DNA of 64,000 nt from the NCBI GenBank assembly GCA_963827335.1, contig CAWHAP010000015.1:558001-622000 (forward strand), read 5' to 3'. The notes under the pieces were generated by a model. That model had not been told where the DNA came from. It worked only from the letters and a program-made list of their open reading frames with translations, and ran no database searches. A program made the position numbers and the translations under genes. Shown piece after piece: positions 32,703 to 40,426 of the stretch (positions within the stretch are counted from its first letter, which is position 1; each line of letters opens with the position of its first letter). This DNA comes from DASQMT01 sp963827335. Its GTDB lineage: Bacteria; Actinomycetota; Thermoleophilia; Solirubrobacterales; Solirubrobacteraceae.

Positions 32703-33745
32703 CGCCGGCCGCGCCCCATCCGGTCGAGCTCCTCCAGCGACTGGCCCGCGCCGAGCGCGACGCACTCGAGCGGGGCGTCGGCCACGCGCACGGGCATGCC
32801 GGTCTCGGCCTCGAGCCGCTCCTCGAGCCCGCGCAGCAGCGCGCCGCCGCCCGCGAGCAGGATGCCCTCCTTGGTGATGTCGGCGGCGAGCTCGGGCGGC
32901 GTCTCCTCGAGCGTGGCGTGGACGGCGGCGAGGATGTCGGCCAGCGGCCCGGCGATCGCGCCCCGGACCTCCTCGGAGCTGAGCTTGACCTCGCGCGGCA
33001 GGCCGGACATGAGGTCGCGCCCGCGGACCTCCGCGACGAGGTCCTCGGCCTGGGGCGTCGCCGCCGCGACGGCCAGCTTGATCGCCTCGGCGCTCTGGGA
33101 TCCGATCGCCATGCGGTGCTCGTTGCGGATGTAGGTCGTGATCGCCTCGTCCATGTCGTAGCCGCCGACCCGCAGCGAGCGGCTGACGACGAGCCCGCCG
33201 AGCGAGATGACCGCGACCTCGCTGGTGCCGCCGCCGATGTCGACGACCATGCGCCCGACCGGCTCGGCGATCGGCAGGCCGGCGCCGATCGCGGCGGCGA
33301 GCGACTCCTCGATCAGGTGCACCTCGCGCGCGCCGGCCGAGAGCGAGGCCTCCTCCACCGCCCGGCGCTCGACCTCGGTCACGCCCGAGGGCGCGCACAT
33401 CACGAGCCGCGGGCGGCTGAAGCGGCTCGACAGCACCTTCTCCATGAAGCGGCGGAGCATCGCCTCGGTGACCTCGAAGTCGGCGATCACGCCATGGCGC
33501 AGCGGGCGGTCGGCCGAGATGCTGGCGGGCGTGCGCCCGATCATCATCTGCGCCTCCGAGCCGACGGCATGGACCTCGCCCGTGCGCTCGTCGATGGCGA
33601 CGACGGACGGCTCGGACAGGACGATCCCGCGCCCGCGCACGTAGACCACCGTGTTCGCGGTCCCGAGATCGATGGCCATGTCGCCGACGTGGCGGAGGGC
33701 GGCGAAGACCCCGCGCCGCCGGCCGGAGCGTCTGCTCGGCGTCAC
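32699..33745 (-). CDS. mreB: rod-shape actin homologue MreB
   Basis: 348 aa, normal MreB length. Actin-fold ATPase motifs: MAIDLGTANTVVYVRGRGIV (phosphate 1), MVVDIGGGTSEVAVISLGG (phosphate 2), GILLAGGGALLRGLEERL (adenosine), and MCAPSGVTEVERRAVEEA. It polymerises under the membrane and guides cell-wall elongation. GTG 33745 has GGGAGG directly before it, closer than usual; the preceding residues match the short basic N-terminal arm of the family. No mreC, mreD, rodA or pbp2 follows, so this copy stands alone. Its stop overlaps that of the AI-2E-family gene by four bases. Confidence 0.93.
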   Translation of the reverse strand: MTPSRRSGRRRGVFAALRHVGDMAIDLGTANTVVYVRGRGIVLSEPSVVAIDERTGEVHAVGSEAQMMIGRTPASISADRPLRHGVIADFEVTEAMLRRFMEKVLSSRFSRPRLVMCAPSGVTEVERRAVEEASLSAGAREVHLIEESLAAAIGAGLPIAEPVGRMVVDIGGGTSEVAVISLGGLVVSRSLRVGGYDMDEAITTYIRNEHRMAIGSQSAEAIKLAVAAATPQAEDLVAEVRGRDLMSGLPREVKLSSEEVRGAIAGPLADILAAVHATLEETPPELAADITKEGILLAGGGALLRGLEERLEAETGMPVRVADAPLECVALGAGQSLEELDRMGRGRR

Positions 33746-33875
33746 CCTCCCACCCTGGCACACTCGCGCGCCGCGGACCGCGAGCACGGTTGCAGAACTG
33801 GACGCTCCGAGGATGCGGGATGTCCCGGCGCAGCGCAGTTGACCGCTGGGGCGCGCGGACCTTTCATGGTCGGGG

Positions 33876-33989
33876 ATGGCAGGGCCCCCGACCGTCATCT
33901 ACGTCAGCACCCAGCGCCGGCGCCGTCCGCGCCGGCTGGCGTTCGCGGTGCTCGTGGTGCTCTGCGTCGTGGTCCTCCTCGCGCTATAG
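33876..33989 (+). CDS. 37-residue single-pass membrane protein
   Basis: ATG 33876 to TAG 33987-33989. A polar N terminus with five TVIYV-type residues and a basic patch (QRRRRPRRL) precedes one hydrophobic helix (AFAVLVVLCVVVLLAL) that ends the protein, so it should sit N-in with almost no external part. It is too small to assign by family. GGGG lies directly before the ATG, a weak ribosome binding site. It is divergent from mreB and convergent with the small acidic protein. Confidence 0.5.
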   Translation: MAGPPTVIYVSTQRRRRPRRLAFAVLVVLCVVVLLAL

Positions 33990-34031
33990 GAGTGCTCCGC
34001 GGGTCGTCCGGACCGCGTTCTGATGGCGGCG

Positions 34032-34049
34032 CCGGACATCCATGTCCGG
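34032..34049. terminator. palindromic hairpin between two small convergent genes
   Basis: CCGGACAT-CC-ATGTCCGG, 8-bp arms around a 2-base centre (effectively a 7-bp stem with a TCCA loop). It lies between the TAG at 33989 and the stop of the minus-strand gene at 34070, consistent with a two-way terminator; a protein-binding palindrome is the alternative. A second short hairpin GGGC-TTC-GCCC follows at 34058-34068. Confidence 0.5.
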
Positions 34050-34069
34050 TCGAGACCGGGCTTCGCCCT

Positions 34070-34243
34070 CTAATCAGCAGCCGGGGGCTCGGACTCGGGG
34101 AAGCCGGGCAGCGGCGCGTCGTCCTCGCCCAGCTCGCCGGGCACGCCGAGCGGCTGGTCGTCGATCTCGGGGGCGCCGTCGTCCGGGGGAGGCGGCTCTT
34201 CGGGGACGTCGGCGTCGTCGGGCGTGATCGGCGTCTCGCTCAT
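34070..34243 (-). CDS. 57-residue acidic, proline-rich protein
   Basis: ATG 34243 to TAG 34070. MSETPITPDDADVPEEPPPP, then further Asp/Glu/Pro-rich sequence with only a few hydrophobic residues (PLGVPGELGE, LPGFPESEPPAAD) and no Lys, Arg or Cys. It is expected to be disordered. It begins 3 bases after the serS stop, so it is probably the last gene of the serS transcript. No family recognised. A real gene is supported by its position and by the hairpin after it. Confidence 0.5.
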   Translation of the reverse strand: MSETPITPDDADVPEEPPPPDDGAPEIDDQPLGVPGELGEDDAPLPGFPESEPPAAD

Positions 34244-34246
34244 ACC

Positions 34247-35503
34247 TCAGTCCCCTACCCGCAGCTCGTGCGGCGCACCCCAGGCGTGCAGGACCTCGGG
34301 GACGGCCACGGAGCCGTCGTCGCGCTGGCCGTTCTCGACGATCGCGATCAGCGTGCGCCCCACCGCGACGGCCGTGCCGTTGAGCGTCGCCACGTGGCGC
34401 GGCCCGCCGTCGGCCGGCCGGTAGCGGATGTCGAGGCGGCGCGCCTGGTAGTCGGTCGTGTTCGAGGTCGAGGTGAGCTCGCGGAAGCGCTGCTGGCCCG
34501 GGAGCCACGCCTCGCAGTCGTACTTCTTGACCGCGGACGAGCCGAGCTCGGCGACCCCGATGTTGACCACGCGGTAGGGGATCCCGAGCGCCCCCAGGAT
34601 CTCCTCCTCGTTGGCGAGCAGCCGCTCGTGCTCGGGCTCGGCGTCCTCGGGCGCGACGAACGAGAACATCTCCACCTTGTCGAACTGGTGCACGCGGAAC
34701 AGGCCGCGCGTGTCGCGCCCGGCCGCGCCGGCCTCGCGCCGGAAGCACGGCGAGAAGCCCGCGTAGCGCAGCGGCAGCCGCGCGCCGTCGATGATCTCGC
34801 CGGCGTGCAGCGAGGCGAGCGGGACCTCGCTCGTGCCCGCGAGGTAGAGCGCGTCGTCGGCCAGGCGGTAGATCTGCTGCTCGGTGTCGGGGAGGAAGCC
34901 GGTGCCGAACAGCGCCTCCTCGCGCACGAGCACCGGCGGGATCACGGGCTCGAAGCCCTTGCCGCGCAGCAGCTCGAGCGCCCAGCGCACGAGCGCCAGC
35001 TCGAGCAGCACGAGGTCGCCCTTGAGGTAGGCGAAGCGCGACCCGGCCACGCGCGCGCCCGCCTCCATGTCGATCCACGCGCCGGCCAGCTCGAGGTGGT
35101 CCTTGGGCGGGTGGGACAGTGTCCGGATCTCGCCCCGCTCGTAGAGGACCTCGTCCTCGCCGGCGGCGGTCGGGTGGGGCGGGTTCGGCAGCGCGGCGAG
35201 CGCCTCGTCCAGCTCCGCCTGCACGCCGTCGAGCTCCTCCCGCAGCGCCTTGCCGCGGCGCGCGACCGCCTGCATCTCGGCGATCGCGCCGCCGGCGTCC
35301 CCGCCGCCCTGCTTCGCGGCGGCGATCGCCGCCGAGGCCGCGTTCTGCTGCGCCTTGAGGCCCTCGACCTCGGGCAGCAGCGCGCGGCGGCGGACGTCGA
35401 GCTCCAGGACGCGGCCGAGCTGCGCGTCGGACCCGTCGCGCCGCCGCGCGAGCGCGGCCCGGACGGGCTCAGGGTCCTCGCGGATCGCGCGCAGGTCGAG
35501 CAC
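34247..35503 (-). CDS. serS: seryl-tRNA synthetase
   Basis: 418 aa, normal length. The N-terminal coiled-coil arm (about 25-105) binds the long variable arm of tRNA-Ser. Class II motifs follow: motif 1 around ELLRGKGFEPVIPPVLVREE, TSEVPLASLHAGE, motif 2 SPCFRREAGAAGRDTRGLFR, VHQFDKVEMFSF and motif 3 LNGTAVAVGRTLIAIVENGQ. It charges tRNA-Ser (two such tRNA genes are in this window). The GTG at 35503 starts the usual MLDLRAIREDPEPVR. A minus-strand TAGCCC 9 bases upstream may be its -10 box; the cytochrome c gene ends 12 bases before it on the same strand. Confidence 0.97.
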   Translation of the reverse strand: MLDLRAIREDPEPVRAALARRRDGSDAQLGRVLELDVRRRALLPEVEGLKAQQNAASAAIAAAKQGGGDAGGAIAEMQAVARRGKALREELDGVQAELDEALAALPNPPHPTAAGEDEVLYERGEIRTLSHPPKDHLELAGAWIDMEAGARVAGSRFAYLKGDLVLLELALVRWALELLRGKGFEPVIPPVLVREEALFGTGFLPDTEQQIYRLADDALYLAGTSEVPLASLHAGEIIDGARLPLRYAGFSPCFRREAGAAGRDTRGLFRVHQFDKVEMFSFVAPEDAEPEHERLLANEEEILGALGIPYRVVNIGVAELGSSAVKKYDCEAWLPGQQRFRELTSTSNTTDYQARRLDIRYRPADGGPRHVATLNGTAVAVGRTLIAIVENGQRDDGSVAVPEVLHAWGAPHELRVGD

Positions 35504-35515
35504 GGAGCGGCCGGG

Positions 35516-35965
35516 CTAGCCGCCGCTCTCGTCGACCGGGCCCTCGGGCTCCGTGCCCTCCGGCGCCTCGGTGTCCTCGTCCGGCACGTCGGTGCGGGCG
35601 GCCTGGCCGCCGGAGTACTTCGCGACGAAGTCCGCCACCTTCTCGGCCTCCTCCCCGACGACGATGTCCTGGGGCATCGGTCCCGACGAGAAGCCGCCGT
35701 TGAAGATGGCGTAGAGGACCTGCTCCTTCGACTCCGCGCGCTGGTTGAAGTTGGGCCCGTCCTTGTACTCGCGGCTGTTGACGTTGACCGCCGACCCCTG
35801 TGTGCCGGCGGCGTCGAGCGTGTGGCAGCCCGAGCAGCGCTGCTCGAAGATCTTCGCGCCCTCGTAGTCGGGATCGGACTTCGCGAGCTGGATGCCCTCC
35901 TCGCCGCAGGACGCGGCGAAGGCGGACATGGCGACGGCGAGCGCAACGATCAGGCGGCGGGGCAT
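35516..35965 (-). CDS. c-type cytochrome lipoprotein
   Basis: 149 aa. Lipoprotein signal with Cys in FAASCGEEG, a single heme-binding CSGCH near residue 45, axial Met in SGPMPQD, and a C-terminal acidic, proline-containing tail. It is a class I mono-heme cytochrome anchored outside the membrane, expected to carry electrons to an oxidase or from a dehydrogenase. No oxidase gene is adjacent. ATG 35965 follows a minus-strand TATGCT by 11 bases. Confidence 0.92.
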   Translation of the reverse strand: MPRRLIVALAVAMSAFAASCGEEGIQLAKSDPDYEGAKIFEQRCSGCHTLDAAGTQGSAVNVNSREYKDGPNFNQRAESKEQVLYAIFNGGFSSGPMPQDIVVGEEAEKVADFVAKYSGGQAARTDVPDEDTEAPEGTEPEGPVDESGG

Positions 35966-35976
35966 GACGGCGGCAC

Positions 35977-35982
35977 AGCATA
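35977..35982 (-). promoter_or_regulatory. -10 box (TATGCT) of the cytochrome c gene
   Basis: TATGCT on the minus strand ends 11 bases before the ATG at 35965. The divergent flavin reductase gene starts 36 bases away, so the two promoters overlap. Confidence 0.4.
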
Positions 35983-36001
35983 CGGAAGAATCCGGCCGCG
36001 C

Positions 36002-36493
36002 ATGCCCCTCCACCCCGTCGAACCCGACCGTTTCCGCGCCGTCATGGGCCACTTCGCCACGGGCGTCGCCGTCGTGACCGCGAGCGGGCCCGAGGGGCCG
36101 GTCGGGATGACCGCGAACGCCGTCTGCTCGCTGTCGCTCGACCCGTTGCTGGCGCTCGTCTGCTTCGACCAGGGCGCGCGCACGCTCCGCGTGGTGCGCG
36201 ACACCGAGCGCTTCGGCGTCAACGTGCTGGCGGCCGGCCAGGAGGCGCTCGCGCGCCGCTTCGCGTCCAAGGCGCTCGCCGAGGCCGAGAAGTTCACGGG
36301 CGTCGACCACGCCGTCCACGACGGCATCCCGGTGCTCGCCGACGGCCTCGCCTGGGTCGGCTGCGAGCTGACCGACCTCGTCCCGGGCGGGGACCACGTG
36401 ATCGGGATCGGACGCGTCGTGGCGGCCGAGACGGGCGGGGGCACCGACCCGCTCGTGTGGTTCCGCGGCCGCTACGGGGCATACGGGACGTGA
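36002..36493 (+). CDS. flavin reductase-like FMN-binding protein
   Basis: 163 aa. Split-barrel flavin reductase domain: FRAVMGHFATGVAVVTA, GMTANAVCSLSLDPLLALVC, FGVNVLAAGQEALARRFA and a C-terminal DPLVWFRGRYGAYG strand. The TANA and SLSLDP segments contact FMN. It supplies reduced flavin to a monooxygenase or acts alone as an NAD(P)H:FMN oxidoreductase; no monooxygenase is next to it. The ATG at 36002 gives the standard N terminus. The following gene starts within its stop codon (GTGA). Confidence 0.9.
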   Translation: MPLHPVEPDRFRAVMGHFATGVAVVTASGPEGPVGMTANAVCSLSLDPLLALVCFDQGARTLRVVRDTERFGVNVLAAGQEALARRFASKALAEAEKFTGVDHAVHDGIPVLADGLAWVGCELTDLVPGGDHVIGIGRVVAAETGGGTDPLVWFRGRYGAYGT

Positions 36494-36930
36494 CGGCGTT
36501 CCACATCGCGCTCGGCGTCGCGGTCGTCGTCGTCAACCTCGTCGCCGGCGCGTACGGGACGTGGGCGTGGTGGCAGTGGCGCGACTCCCCCGGCTTCTGG
36601 CCCCTGCTGCGCGCCGGACAGGTGCTCGTGGCGCTCGCCGCGGCCGACGGCGCGGTGCTGTTGCTGACGGGCGAGGACCTGCCCCCGCTGCACCTCGTCT
36701 ACGGACTGACGCCGCTCGCCGTGTCGTTCCTGGCCGAGCAGCTGCGGGTGGTCGCCGCGCAGACGGAGCTGGACCGGCGTAAGCTCGACGGCCGTGACGC
36801 GGTCGCGGCCCTGGCGGAGGCACAGCAGCGCGAGCTCGTGCGAGCGATCCTGCGCCGGGAAGTCGGCGTCATGGCCGCTTCCGCGCTCGTGGTGGCGCTG
36901 TTGGGGGTACGCGCTTCGGGATGGTTCTGA
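36490..36930 (+). CDS. small membrane protein of unknown function
   Basis: 146 aa. Four hydrophobic stretches: FHIALGVAVVVVNLVAGAYG, LLRAGQVLVALAAADGAVLL, LVYGLTPLAVSFLAEQL and a C-terminal VGVMAASALVVALLGVRA, with a charged helical loop between the third and fourth (RRKLDGRDAVAALAEAQQR). No family recognised. GTG 36490 overlaps the flavin reductase stop by four bases, so the two are co-translated. It ends 72 bases before nuoA. Confidence 0.75.
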   Translation: MTAFHIALGVAVVVVNLVAGAYGTWAWWQWRDSPGFWPLLRAGQVLVALAAADGAVLLLTGEDLPPLHLVYGLTPLAVSFLAEQLRVVAAQTELDRRKLDGRDAVAALAEAQQRELVRAILRREVGVMAASALVVALLGVRASGWF

Positions 36931-36986
36931 CCGCCGCCGTGCCCAGTGCCTAATGTCACTAAGTAACACTCCCGCACAAGCAGTGC

Positions 36987-36992
36987 TACAAA
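36987..36992 (+). promoter_or_regulatory. nuo operon promoter (extended -10)
   Basis: TGCTACAAAT (36984-36993) reads as an extended -10 element in a locally AT-rich stretch (36948-36993) that stands out from the surrounding sequence. It ends 9 bases before the nuoA ATG, so the nuo mRNA has a very short leader. No convincing -35 box. Confidence 0.45.
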
Positions 36993-37002
36993 TCCGGGCC
37001 GG

Positions 37003-37371
37003 ATGATCCGTTCCTATCTTCCGGCGCTCGTCTTCCTGGGCCTCGGCGCGGTGCTCGGGCTCATCTTCGCCACGGTGAACTCGCTGCTCGGGAAGGTCCT
37101 GGGCGGGCGGAACACGCCGCGGTCGCAGGCCGACCCGTACGAGTGCGGCCTGCCGTCGGACATCCGCAAGAACTTCCGGTTCGGGATCTCCTTCTACCTC
37201 GTCGCGATGCTCTTCATCCTGTTCGACATCGAGGTGATCCTGCTGTATCCGGTGGCGCTGCAGCTCGACGCCTTCGGCACGTTCGCGCTGGTCGAGGCGA
37301 TCGTCTTCATCGTCCTGCTGTTCGTGGCCTACGTGTACGTGTGGCGGAGGGGAGCGCTGGAATGGAGGTGA
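37003..37371 (+). CDS. nuoA: NADH-quinone oxidoreductase subunit A
   Basis: 122 aa. Three membrane helices (LPALVFLGLGAVLGLIFATV, FRFGISFYLVAMLFILFDIE, ALVEAIVFIVLLFVAYVYVW) with the conserved DPYECGLPSD loop and FDIEVILLYP. It is part of the membrane arm near the quinone site of complex I. First gene of the nuo operon; overlaps nuoB by 10 bases. Confidence 0.97.
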   Translation: MIRSYLPALVFLGLGAVLGLIFATVNSLLGKVLGGRNTPRSQADPYECGLPSDIRKNFRFGISFYLVAMLFILFDIEVILLYPVALQLDAFGTFALVEAIVFIVLLFVAYVYVWRRGALEWR

Positions 37372-38027
37372 CCCGGCAGCAGCTCGGAGCGGGCTCGAAC
37401 GCGGAGTTCCGCGCGCGGCAGCTGCGCGCACGGGACATGCTGCGCGGCGCGCTCGACGGCCCGGAGCTCGAGCAGCACGTCGAGCAGTCCGTGCTCACGA
37501 CCACGCTCGAGAAGGCCGGCCGCTGGGCCGTCGGCAACGCCAACTTCCCGCTCTCGTTCGGCCTCGCGTGCTGCGCGATCGAGTGGATGTCGCACATCGG
37601 GCCGCGGATCGACATCGCGCGCTTCGGCTTCGAGGCCGCGCGCGCCACGCCGCGCCAGGCCGACACGATCTTCCTGTCGGGCCGCATCTCGATCAAGATG
37701 GCCCCGGTCATCCGGCGGATCTACGAGCAGATGCTCGAGCCGCGCTACGTGATCGCCATGGGCGCCTGCTCGTCGTCGATGGGCGTGTTCAACAACTACG
37801 CGATCGTCCCGGGCGACAAGTTCCTCCCGGTCGACGTGCACGTGCCCGGCTGCCCGCCGCGGCCCGAGTCGCTCGCGCACGGGATCGTCAAGCTGCGCGC
37901 CGCGATCCTCTCCCAGCCCGACGAGGGCTGGCGCAGCCGCTACGGCGGGCGCGGGACCGAGGAGGTCGTGGACGAGCTCGAGCGCGAGAACCCGCGCGCG
38001 GTCGAGGAGCTCAACCGGAATGCCTGA
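37362..38027 (+). CDS. nuoB: NADH-quinone oxidoreductase subunit B
   Basis: 221 aa. Carries the N2 [4Fe-4S] cluster ligands: tandem Cys in FGLACCAIEWMS, Cys in MGACSSSMGVF and Cys in HVPGCPPRPES. It sits at the junction of the peripheral and membrane arms and gives electrons to quinone. The ATG lies inside nuoA, 10 bases before that stop. The charged C-terminal tail (VVDELERENPRAVEELNRN) is somewhat longer than in E. coli. Confidence 0.97.
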   Translation: MEVTRQQLGAGSNAEFRARQLRARDMLRGALDGPELEQHVEQSVLTTTLEKAGRWAVGNANFPLSFGLACCAIEWMSHIGPRIDIARFGFEAARATPRQADTIFLSGRISIKMAPVIRRIYEQMLEPRYVIAMGACSSSMGVFNNYAIVPGDKFLPVDVHVPGCPPRPESLAHGIVKLRAAILSQPDEGWRSRYGGRGTEEVVDELERENPRAVEELNRNA

Positions 38028-38532
38028 TGCGACCGGCCTCGAGCTGATCGCCCAGGAGCTGCGCGAGGCCGACGCGGACGCCGTGCTCGGCACGGTGTTC
38101 TTCCGCGAGCGCGGGTCGCTGCTCGTGGCGCCCGCCGCGGTGCCCGCCACGCTCGAGCACCTGCGCGGCAAGGGCTACCGCTTCCTCGCCTCCGTCCACG
38201 GCCTGGACTACTTCCCCGAGGAGCCGCGCTTCGGCGTGCAGTACGAGCTGCTCGACATGCGCGCCGTCGACCGGATCTGCGTCAAGACGCGCGTCCCGCT
38301 CGCCGATCCCCACGTGCCCAGCGTGACGCCGTCCTGGCCGACGGCGGACCACCAGGAGCGCGAGATCTACGACATGTTCGGCGTCGTCTTCGACGGGCAT
38401 CCCGACCTGCGGAGGATCCTCATGCCCGAGGACTACGAGGGCCACCCGCAGCGCCGCGACTTCCCGATCGGCGGCGAGCCGGTCCTGTTCACGCACAACG
38501 AGACCTCGACGCCGGCCTGGTGGGCGACGTGA
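38020..38532 (+). CDS. nuoC: NADH-quinone oxidoreductase subunit C
   Basis: 170 aa, a stand-alone 30-kDa-type subunit (not fused to NuoD as in E. coli). Conserved tail VTPSWPTADHQEREIYDMFG, then FDGHPDLRRILMPEDYEGHP and RRDFPIGG. It forms part of the peripheral arm and docks on NuoD. ATG 38020 overlaps the nuoB stop by 8 bases. Confidence 0.97.
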   Translation: MPDATGLELIAQELREADADAVLGTVFFRERGSLLVAPAAVPATLEHLRGKGYRFLASVHGLDYFPEEPRFGVQYELLDMRAVDRICVKTRVPLADPHVPSVTPSWPTADHQEREIYDMFGVVFDGHPDLRRILMPEDYEGHPQRRDFPIGGEPVLFTHNETSTPAWWAT

Positions 38533-39794
38533 GCGAGATCGAGAGCCGCGACCAGCGGCTGGTCCCGGACATCCCGTACCGCGAGATGGAGGAGTCGATC
38601 GAGCTCTCCCACATCGCGCACCCGGAGTCCGAGGAGCTGATGACGATCAACTTCGGGCCGCACCATCCGGCGACGCACGGCGTGCTGCGCCTGATCACGA
38701 CGCTCGAGGCCGAGATCGTCCGCGACACGAAGCCGGTCATCGGCTACGTCCACACGGGGATCGAGAAGACCGCCGAGGACAAGGCGTACTGGAAGGCCAT
38801 CCCGGTCATCGAGCGGATGGACTACCTCGCCTACTACTTCAACGCGATGGCGTTCTGCGGCAGCGTCGAGTCGATCCTCGACCTCGAGGTGCCGCCGCGC
38901 GCCCAGTACCTGCGCGTGATCCACATGGAGCTCAACCGGATCATGTCCCACCTGGTCTGGCTGGGCACGACCGCGCTCGACCTCGGCGCGATCTCGATGT
39001 TCTGGTACTGCTTCCGCGACCGCGAGCAGATCCTCGACCTGTTCGAGATGTCCTCCGGCGCGCGGATGCACACGCGCTACTTCCAGGTCGGCGGCGTCTT
39101 CGAGGACATCCCGGTGGGCTGGGAGGACAAGACCCGGGCGTTCGCGCGCCAGATGCCCGAGCGCGTCGACCAGTTCCTCGCGCTGCTGATGAAGAACGAG
39201 ATCGTGCTCCAGCGCCTGCGCGGCGTCGCGATCGTCGACGAGCAGACGCTGCTCGACCACGGCGTCACCGGCCCGCTGCTGCGCGCCGCCGGCAACCCGT
39301 GGGACCTGCGCAAGGCGGAGCCGTACTGCTCCTACGACCACTTCGACTTCAAGATCCCCGTCGGCACGACCGGCGACAACTGGGACCGCATGATCGTGCG
39401 CATGTTCGAGATCAAGGAGTGCGCGGCGATCATCGAGCAGGCGCTCGACGGGCTGCCCGAGGGCGCCTACATCACGGACGACCGCAAGTACGCGCTCCCG
39501 CCGCGCCACGAGCTGGCGACGAGCATGGAGGCGCTGATCCACCACTTCAAGCTCGTCACCGAGGGCTTCCGCGTGCCCCCGGGCGAGTTCTACTACCCGA
39601 TCGAGTCGCCGCGCGGGGAGATGGGCATGTTCATCCGCTCCGACGGCTCGTCCAAGCCCGCGCGCGCCCACATGCGCGACCCCTCGTTCGTGAACCTGCA
39701 GGCGTTCCGCCCGATGGTCAAGGACCTCTACATCGCCGACTTCATCGCCACGCTGGGCATGCTCGACCCGGTGCTGGGCGGGATCGACCGCTAG
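38529..39794 (+). CDS. nuoD: NADH-quinone oxidoreductase subunit D
   Basis: 421 aa from GTG 38529, which overlaps the nuoC stop (GTGA); GTG 38520 is an alternative three codons earlier. 49-kDa subunit: FGPHHPATHGVLRLI carries the quinone-site HHPATHG, RMDYLAYYFNAMAFC, VIHMELNRIMSHLVWLG and SPRGEMGMFIRSDGSSKPAR. It forms the quinone cavity with NuoB. It ends 10 bases before nuoE. Confidence 0.97.
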   Translation: MSEIESRDQRLVPDIPYREMEESIELSHIAHPESEELMTINFGPHHPATHGVLRLITTLEAEIVRDTKPVIGYVHTGIEKTAEDKAYWKAIPVIERMDYLAYYFNAMAFCGSVESILDLEVPPRAQYLRVIHMELNRIMSHLVWLGTTALDLGAISMFWYCFRDREQILDLFEMSSGARMHTRYFQVGGVFEDIPVGWEDKTRAFARQMPERVDQFLALLMKNEIVLQRLRGVAIVDEQTLLDHGVTGPLLRAAGNPWDLRKAEPYCSYDHFDFKIPVGTTGDNWDRMIVRMFEIKECAAIIEQALDGLPEGAYITDDRKYALPPRHELATSMEALIHHFKLVTEGFRVPPGEFYYPIESPRGEMGMFIRSDGSSKPARAHMRDPSFVNLQAFRPMVKDLYIADFIATLGMLDPVLGGIDR

Positions 39795-39804
39795 GGCGCC
39801 CCCG

Positions 39805-40422
39805 ATGGCCATCGACCCCACGCGCATCCCCCGCTACGCGCACGGCAGCCGCGTCCCCGGCTGGGACGACGCCGTCGACCTGACCAAGGACCCCGCGCCC
39901 GTCCCCGATCCCGCCACGACGCCCGTCCCGGACGAGCTGCGCGCGGAGATCGAGGAGCACATGTCGCGCTACCCGGACTTCCGCTCCGCGGCGATCCCCG
40001 CCCTGCACGCCGCCCAGCGGCTGCACGGCTGGTGCTCGCCCACGGCGATCGAGCAGGCCGCGTGCGTGATGCGCCTGACGCCGGGCTACCTGACGGCGAT
40101 CGCGACGTTCTACGACATGTTCGAGACCGTGCCCAAGGGCCGCCACGACGTGTACGTGTGCACGAACATCTCGTGCTCGCTGCGCGGCGCCGACGCGATC
40201 CACGCCGCCATGCAGCAGGCCGCCGGGAACGACCCGGACTTCCACGTCAAGTCGTTCGAGTGCCTCGGCGCGTGCGACATCGCGCCGATGGCGTCGGTCG
40301 ACGGCGAGTACGTCGGCCCGCTCGAGGAGGCCGACTGCGCGCGGATCGTGGAGGACGTGCGGGCCGGACGGCCCGTGCTCGAGGCCAAGCAGCTGCGCCA
40401 CCGGAAGACCGCGGGGAGCTGA
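39805..40422 (+). CDS. nuoE: NADH-quinone oxidoreductase subunit E
   Basis: 205 aa. Thioredoxin-like 24-kDa subunit with the N1a [2Fe-2S] ligands in VCTNISCSLRG (Cys-x4-Cys) and ECLGACDIAPM (Cys-x3-Cys). The first 45 residues are a Pro/Asp-rich extension not needed for the fold. It works with NuoF in NADH oxidation. Confidence 0.96.
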   Translation: MAIDPTRIPRYAHGSRVPGWDDAVDLTKDPAPVPDPATTPVPDELRAEIEEHMSRYPDFRSAAIPALHAAQRLHGWCSPTAIEQAACVMRLTPGYLTAIATFYDMFETVPKGRHDVYVCTNISCSLRGADAIHAAMQQAAGNDPDFHVKSFECLGACDIAPMASVDGEYVGPLEEADCARIVEDVRAGRPVLEAKQLRHRKTAGS

Positions 40423-40426
40423 GCGG

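Noticed and set aside
34032..34049. Operator palindrome for a regulator of mreB or serS
   Set aside because: It lies between the 3' ends of two convergent genes, far from either promoter, so a terminator is the better reading.
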